A stretch of DNA of 64,000 nucleotides from Pseudodesulfovibrio indicus (lineage in GTDB: Bacteria > Desulfobacterota > Desulfovibrionia > Desulfovibrionales > Desulfovibrionaceae): positions 496,001 to 560,000 of the forward strand of contig NZ_CP014206.1 of the NCBI RefSeq assembly GCF_001563225.1. Direction: 5' to 3'. A program made the position numbers and the translations under genes. The notes beneath the pieces were generated by a model. It was not told the DNA's origin, searched no databases, and saw only the letters and a program-made list of their open reading frames with translations. The number at the start of each line of letters is the position of its first letter. The first letter of the stretch is position 1. Positions 58,593-64,000 of this stretch are shown piece by piece.

Positions 58593-59453
58593 TTACGCCG
58601 CGCCCACGTGGAGCTTGAACGCCTCCAGGGTGTTGACCATGAGCTGGGCGATGGTCATGGGGCCGACACCGCCCGGCACCGGGGTGATGGCGTGGACCTT
58701 GTCCTTGAGGGCGTCGAAATCGCAGTCGCCCACCAGCCCCTCGTCGGTGCGGTTGATGCCCACGTCCACGACCACCGCGCCTTCCTTGACCATGTCGGCG
58801 GTCACGAAGTTCGGCATGCCGATGGCCGCGAAGATGTAGTCCGCTTCCAGACATTCGGCCTTGAGGTCGGCGGTGCGGGAGTGGCACAGGGTCACGGTGG
58901 CGTTGGCGCACGGGCCGCTCTGGGAGAGCATCATGGCCAGGGGCTTGCCCACGATGTTGGACCGGCCGATGACCACGGCCTTCTTGCAGGCGGGGTCCAG
59001 GCCGTACCGCTTGAGCAGGTTGATGACGCCGGCCGGGGTGCAGGGCTTGAAGCCGGGCAACCCCAGCGACATCTTGCCCACGTTCACCGGGTGGAAGCCG
59101 TCCACGTCCTTGTTCGGGTCGATCAGGTCGAGAATCTTCTGGGAGTCCAGCCCCTTGGGCAGGGGCAACTGGACCAGGATGCCGTCCACGTTCACGTCGC
59201 GGTTGAGTTCCTGGATCAGCCCTTCCAGCTCCAGCTGGCTGGCCGTCTCCAGACGGTGAGGGATGGAGCGGATGCCGCAGTCCTCGCAGGCGCGCTCCTT
59301 GTTGCGGACGTAGACCTGGCTGGCGGGGTCCTCACCCACCAGGACCACGGCCAGTCCGGGTTTGCGACCGTACTTGGCCTCCAGTTCGCTGACCTCTACC
59401 TTGATCTCGGCCCGGATGGTCGCGGCCGTTTCCTTTCCGTCCAGCAGAATCAT
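58593..59453 (-). CDS. folD: Methylenetetrahydrofolate dehydrogenase / cyclohydrolase
   Basis: 286 residues, normal length, from ATG 59453 with AGAGGA six bases upstream; longer open frames continue upstream without a site. Interconverts one-carbon units on tetrahydrofolate. Motifs: [45 protein letters not shown] and the NADP site [16 protein letters not shown], then [16 protein letters not shown]. It is separated from the small exported protein upstream by about 90 bases. Confidence 0.96.
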   Translation of the reverse strand: MILLDGKETAATIRAEIKVEVSELEAKYGRKPGLAVVLVGEDPASQVYVRNKERACEDCGIRSIPHRLETASQLELEGLIQELNRDVNVDGILVQLPLPKGLDSQKILDLIDPNKDVDGFHPVNVGKMSLGLPGFKPCTPAGVINLLKRYGLDPACKKAVVIGRSNIVGKPLAMMLSQSGPCANATVTLCHSRTADLKAECLEADYIFAAIGMPNFVTADMVKEGAVVVDVGINRTDEGLVGDCDFDALKDKVHAITPVPGGVGPMTIAQLMVNTLEAFKLHVGAA

Positions 59454-59542
59454 GTGCGTCCTCTCTGTCGGTTTGGTGCGGTGAATGGATGCGGGTCGCT
59501 TCTCACGAACCGCCCATTCCGTCAAGTCCGCGCCGGGGCGCT

Positions 59543-59950
59543 TTATTGGGCCTTCTTGTACACGCCCTGGAGGACTTTGGCGTCCGGGCCGCTCTCCACG
59601 TAGAAGAGCAGCATGCGCCCGCCCGCCTCGTCGTAGTCGCCGTGGAGGGTGCCGTCGTTCTCCTCGGCGATGTACAGCTCGCCGTCGGCCGCGATGCCGC
59701 CCACGATCTTCTCGGTGAAGGTCTCGCCCTTGAGGGTCCACCGCTTGTAGCCCGTGAAGACGCGGCCCTTCTGGTCCTCGATGACCAGGGTGGAGCCCGC
59801 CTCCTTGTTCTCGTAGATGCCCGCCTTGATGCCCGCCACGGTGGTGGACTGGCAGACCCACGCGCCCTCGAGGTTCGGGGCGTCCCCGGCCAGGGCCGGA
59901 ACGGCGGAGAGGATCGCGATCAGAAACAGGGGAAAGAACAGCTTTTTCAT
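59543..59950 (-). CDS. Small exported protein, lipocalin-like barrel
   Basis: 135 residues; GGAGG six bases before the ATG. Signal peptide with cleavage after SAVPALA. The mature part alternates short strands ([57 protein letters not shown]) and reads as a small beta barrel like a lipocalin-type domain. Function unknown. Located between eno and folD. Confidence 0.7.
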   Translation of the reverse strand: MKKLFFPLFLIAILSAVPALAGDAPNLEGAWVCQSTTVAGIKAGIYENKEAGSTLVIEDQKGRVFTGYKRWTLKGETFTEKIVGGIAADGELYIAEENDGTLHGDYDEAGGRMLLFYVESGPDAKVLQGVYKKAQ

Positions 59951-59975
59951 CGTCGGCCTCCGGTGTTGCAGGGTG

Positions 59976-60009
59976 AAAAAAAAGGGCCGCCCCGTGAGGA
60001 GCGGCCCTT
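59976..60009 (-). terminator. Terminator of enolase
   Basis: AAGGGCCGC (59982-59990) and GCGGCCCTT (60001-60009) form a stem. Read leftward it is followed by the T-run from the A's at 59976-59983. It begins ten bases after the eno stop. Confidence 0.9.
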
Positions 60010-60018
60010 GGCAAACCG

Positions 60019-61320
<1,302 letters not shown>

Positions 61321-61360
61321 TCAGAATTGAAGACAGGTCGTATCCCGTTGAATGGCGGGA

Positions 61361-61389
61361 ATTCTAGATGATTTCTGCCGGATGCTCAA
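61361..61389 (-). promoter_or_regulatory. Sigma-70 promoter of eno
   Basis: On the minus strand TTGAGC (61389-61384) and TAGAAT (61366-61361) are separated by exactly 17 bases. Transcription would start about 50 bases before the ATG. The perfect short palindrome GCATAC-TAC-GTATGC (61392-61406) lies just upstream of the -35 and could be an operator. Confidence 0.65.
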
Positions 61390-61481
61390 TTGCATACTAC
61401 GTATGCGCGCCGATGGGCAGTTATTATTTCGTGACGATGCCCGCACATCCCGGAGACGGCGGCCGCCTTCGGGCCTCGCCG

Positions 61482-62252
61482 CTAGCGGTTGTAATACGCC
61501 ATCCACAGCCCTTCCATGACCAGGTCGGGGCGGAGTTCGTTGATGGACTCCGAGACCTGGGCGATGGTCCGGGCCAGGCCGCCGGTGGCCACCACGAAGG
61601 GGTCCGGGAGCTGCAGGGAAAGTTTTTCGACCAGGCCGTCGATCATGGACGCGAACCCGAAGATGAAGCCCTGGTTCAGGCACTCGGCAGTGCTCTGGCC
61701 CCACCGCAGGGTCGGGCTTTGCAGCTCCAGGTCCACCTTGGGGAGCTTGGCCGTGCCCGAGGCCAGGGCCGAGGCCGACGAGAGCAGGCCGGGACAGATG
61801 AGCCCGCCCTTGAAGGCGTTGCCCTGCACGCAGGCGCAGGTGGTGGCCGTGCCGAAGTCGACCACGATGAGGTTGTCTTCGTCGTAGGTCATGCGTGCGG
61901 AATAGCAGCCCACCAGGACGTCCGCGCCCACCTGTTCCGGGTGCACGTATTCGTTGTCGATGTCGATCTGCAGGTCCCGGCCCGCGAAAACCGCGTCGCA
62001 TTCCAGGAACCGGGCGGCCATGCCGGCTATGAGCGGGTCCAGCGGCGGGACCACCGAGGAGATGACGCACGCCTCGATCTCCGTGGGTTCGATCCCTTCG
62101 CGCAGGAGGATGGACTCGATCTTGAGTCCCCAGTCGTCGTCGGTGTTGGCCGGGCGGGTCGGCAGGGTGTAGCTCTCGTGGAGTCCCTGCTCGTCGGCCA
62201 GGCAGAGTTTGGTGTTGGTGTTTCCGGCGTCGAACAGCAGCGTCTTGCCCAT
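61482..62252 (-). CDS. coaX: Type III pantothenate kinase
   Basis: 256 residues. First step of coenzyme A synthesis. Marks: LLFDAGNTNTKLCLAD (phosphate-binding), GADVLVGCYSAR, LIVVDFGTATTCACV, FKGGLICPGLLSSASAL and the final VATGGLARTI. Type III enzymes are not feedback-inhibited by CoA and need a monovalent cation. The ATG follows a GGAGA-type site. Confidence 0.93.
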   Translation of the reverse strand: MGKTLLFDAGNTNTKLCLADEQGLHESYTLPTRPANTDDDWGLKIESILLREGIEPTEIEACVISSVVPPLDPLIAGMAARFLECDAVFAGRDLQIDIDNEYVHPEQVGADVLVGCYSARMTYDEDNLIVVDFGTATTCACVQGNAFKGGLICPGLLSSASALASGTAKLPKVDLELQSPTLRWGQSTAECLNQGFIFGFASMIDGLVEKLSLQLPDPFVVATGGLARTIAQVSESINELRPDLVMEGLWMAYYNR

Positions 62253-62301
62253 GGCGGTCTCTCCTTGGCAGCATTTCTACCCTTTTCGGCGCAAAAGACA
62301 A

Positions 62302-62333
62302 GGCCCGCGCCATGCAACGGCATGACGCGGGCC
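62302..62333 (-). terminator. Terminator of the chemotaxis receptor gene
   Basis: GGCCCGCGCCATG (62302-62314) pairs with CATGACGCGGGCC (62321-62333) with one mismatch; leftward it is followed by TTGTCTTTTG. It lies 22 bases after the receptor stop. Confidence 0.75.
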
Positions 62334-62355
62334 CGCACTAAGGAGGAGTAAGGAA

Positions 62356-64000
62356 TCAGAATCGTTCAAACTCGGTGTCGTCGCCCATGTCCAGGTCCAG
62401 GCCTCCGCCCGGGGACTTGGGCGCGGCCTTGGGTCCGTCCTTGGGCGACGCCTTGGGCGCGGCCTGGGGCAGCGCCTTGGCCCGGGAAGGCCCGGCGGAG
62501 GCCACGACCCGCTTCGTCCTGGGCGGCTGCGCCATGCGGGCGCTCCCTTCCAGCCGGAAATAGCCGATGATCTGCTGCAGTTGCAGGGCGTGGGACGACA
62601 GGGTCTCGGAGGCGGCGGCCACGTGCTCGGACTCGGCAGCGTTCTGCTGGACCACGCGGTCCAGTTCCAGGACGGCGTTCTTGATCTGGGACGCGCCCGT
62701 GCTCTGCTCCTCGCTGCTCACGGATATCTCGCGGATCAGCTCCGCCGTGCGGGTGATATCCGGGACCATCTTGTCGAGCATGGTCCCGGCCTGTTCCGCG
62801 ATGGCCACGGAGTTGGCGGACAGCTCGCTGATCTCGGCCGCGGCCACGCCGCTGCGCTCGGCCAGCTTGCGGACCTCGGCGGCGACCACGGCGAATCCCT
62901 TGCCGTGCTCGCCCGCGCGGGCCGCCTCGATGGCCGCGTTGAGCGCCAGCAGGTTGGTCTGGCGCGCGATCTCCTCGATGATGGCGATCTTGTCCGCAAT
63001 CAGGCGCATGGCCTCCACGGTCTGGGTCACGGACCGGCCGCCCTCTTCGGCGTCGCCCGCCGCCTGACGGGCGATCTCCTCGGTCTGCCGGGCGTTGTCC
63101 GTGTTCTGCTCGATGTTGGCGGTCATCTCCTCCATGGAGGCGGAGACCTCTTCCACCGCGCTGGCCTGGTTGGACGCGCCTTCGGCCAGGGCCGTGGAGG
63201 TGTTGGTCAGCTCCGCGCTGCCCATGGTCACGGATTCCGCCGCCGCCTGGACGTTGGAGACCACCTCGCGAAGCTTCTCGCCCATGGCGTTGACCGCTTC
63301 GCCCAGGTCGTCCATCTCGTCGCGCATGCCCCCCTTGCGGACGGCGAGCTTCGGCACGTCCAGGTCGCCCTGGTTGATGTCGGCCATGACCGTCACCGTG
63401 GTGCCGATGGCAAGGCTCATCTTGCGGGCGAAGAAGATGAAGCAGACCACGCCCACCAGGAGCATGGCCGCGCCGATGCCCACGGTCCACCACTTGGTGG
63501 ACTGCAGGGCGCTGTCCGTGGCCCGCTGGCCCTCCATGAACTCGTCGAGATAGCCGGTGCCGAGAATCACCCAGTCCCAGGGCTTGAAATACACGGCGCT
63601 CAGGATGGCGGTGCGCGCGTCGCCCGCCATGGGCAGATCGGTCTCGATGGTCACCACCTTGCCGTCCGCTTCCTTGGCCTGCCTGGCCAGTTCCCGATAG
63701 ACGTCCGCGCCGGAAACGTCCTTCTCGTCAAAGATGGACTGCCCCTCCCTGCCGGTGTCCTTGTGGATCTTGATCACGCCTTCGGAAGAGCCGGACCCGC
63801 CGAACACGGTCAATGCCCCGGACGCGCCCAGCTGCACGGACTTGAATCCCCGGCGCAGCTGCTCCACGCCCTCCTGGAGGATGCCCACGTACAGACAGCC
63901 GATGACCTTGCCCGATCCGTCCTTGATGGGCCGGTACTGGGTCAGGTACCAGGCGTTGACCACGAAGGCCGTGCCCCGGAAGGTCTCCCCGGCCTTGATG
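62356..64000 (-). CDS. Methyl-accepting chemotaxis protein with Cache sensor domain, N-terminus outside window
   Basis: The frame is open at the right edge, so the N-terminal membrane helix and the first part of the sensor are missing. The remaining extracellular part ([18 protein letters not shown], then GYLDEFMEG) belongs to a Cache domain. A membrane helix, [13 protein letters not shown], is followed by HAMP and a signalling coiled coil. The hairpin tip [21 protein letters not shown] is canonical. It binds CheA/CheW and reports a small-molecule ligand; the ligand is unknown. The C-terminal tail is Ala/Pro/Lys-rich and lacks an obvious CheR-binding pentapeptide (ends DTEFERF). Confidence 0.9.
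   Translation of the reverse strand, partial: IKAGETFRGTAFVVNAWYLTQYRPIKDGSGKVIGCLYVGILQEGVEQLRRGFKSVQLGASGALTVFGGSGSSEGVIKIHKDTGREGQSIFDEKDVSGADVYRELARQAKEADGKVVTIETDLPMAGDARTAILSAVYFKPWDWVILGTGYLDEFMEGQRATDSALQSTKWWTVGIGAAMLLVGVVCFIFFARKMSLAIGTTVTVMADINQGDLDVPKLAVRKGGMRDEMDDLGEAVNAMGEKLREVVSNVQAAAESVTMGSAELTNTSTALAEGASNQASAVEEVSASMEEMTANIEQNTDNARQTEEIARQAAGDAEEGGRSVTQTVEAMRLIADKIAIIEEIARQTNLLALNAAIEAARAGEHGKGFAVVAAEVRKLAERSGVAAAEISELSANSVAIAEQAGTMLDKMVPDITRTAELIREISVSSEEQSTGASQIKNAVLELDRVVQQNAAESEHVAAASETLSSHALQLQQIIGYFRLEGSARMAQPPRTKRVVASAGPSRAKALPQAAPKASPKDGPKAAPKSPGGGLDLDMGDDTEFERF

Overview
The window is about 64 kb of GC-rich chromosome from what looks like a Desulfovibrio/Pseudodesulfovibrio-type sulfate-reducing bacterium. 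That assignment is inference. It rests on the Orp-like cluster (NifX-fold proteins plus two MinD/ferredoxin ATPases), the non-adenylylated type glutamine synthetase, the eno...folD arrangement and the overall codon style. No rRNA, tRNA, CRISPR array or complete IS element was seen. Most of the window is housekeeping genes, interrupted by three accessory regions.

Layout. 1-1 kb: a periplasmic thioredoxin/CcdA pair. 1-3 kb: a small Rhs toxin locus with a membrane-protein immunity candidate and a displaced fragment of a second Rhs core. 3.7-10 kb: glutamine synthetase, a drug/metabolite exporter, a solute-binding protein, a universal stress protein, a truncated glycosyltransferase and a type II secretion gspL-M-N block that is separate from any other gsp gene. 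10-16.6 kb: purD-purE, an RRM protein, an MltF-like lytic transglycosylase, a 56-residue winged-helix protein, a LysE exporter and a second solute-binding protein. 16.7-20.2 kb: an Orp-like operon starting with a three-part DUF134 / Gly-Met-rich / NifX fusion, followed by two ferredoxin-containing MinD ATPases, a NifX-like protein and a pseudo-receiver protein. It faces a sigma-54 response regulator. 22-25.8 kb: a geranylgeranyl-reductase-like flavoprotein, a small membrane protein and NAD synthetase.

26-51 kb is a surface-glycan cluster and the most interesting part. Fourteen genes run rightward (26113-44517) and five run leftward (49079-44540). The two arms converge with a 22-bp gap, and each is preceded by a near-consensus sigma-54 (-24/-12) promoter. 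The genes encode at least eight glycosyltransferases or glycosyltransferase domains, five sulfotransferase-fold proteins, a SAM methyltransferase, an internally deleted FkbM methyltransferase, a NeuA-like cytidylyltransferase and several proteins of unknown function. A WlbA/WlbB-like oxidoreductase-acetyltransferase gene, broken by a CG-repeat frameshift, follows outside the left-pointing arm. A nine-C tract in codons 3-6 of one sulfotransferase and two frameshifts at simple sequence suggest that the glycan may vary between cells. My working model is a sigma-54-controlled, sulfated and possibly phase-variable surface or flagellar glycan.

51-64 kb returns to housekeeping: an Elp3-like radical SAM protein, an amidohydrolase with pyrB, pyrC, a CCA-enzyme-like HD protein, an unknown acidic protein, folD, a small exported protein, enolase, type III pantothenate kinase, and a chemotaxis receptor that runs off the right edge.

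A family of intergenic elements recurs at least five times (10.7, 14.8, 20.2, 54.3 and 57.3 kb). Each has very long, near-perfect hairpins, a GCCTCCGGCGG-type end and a conserved motif, TTTTTGGGTCGCTTCGCGAGG or its complement. The hairpin arms differ in sequence between copies but still pair within each copy.
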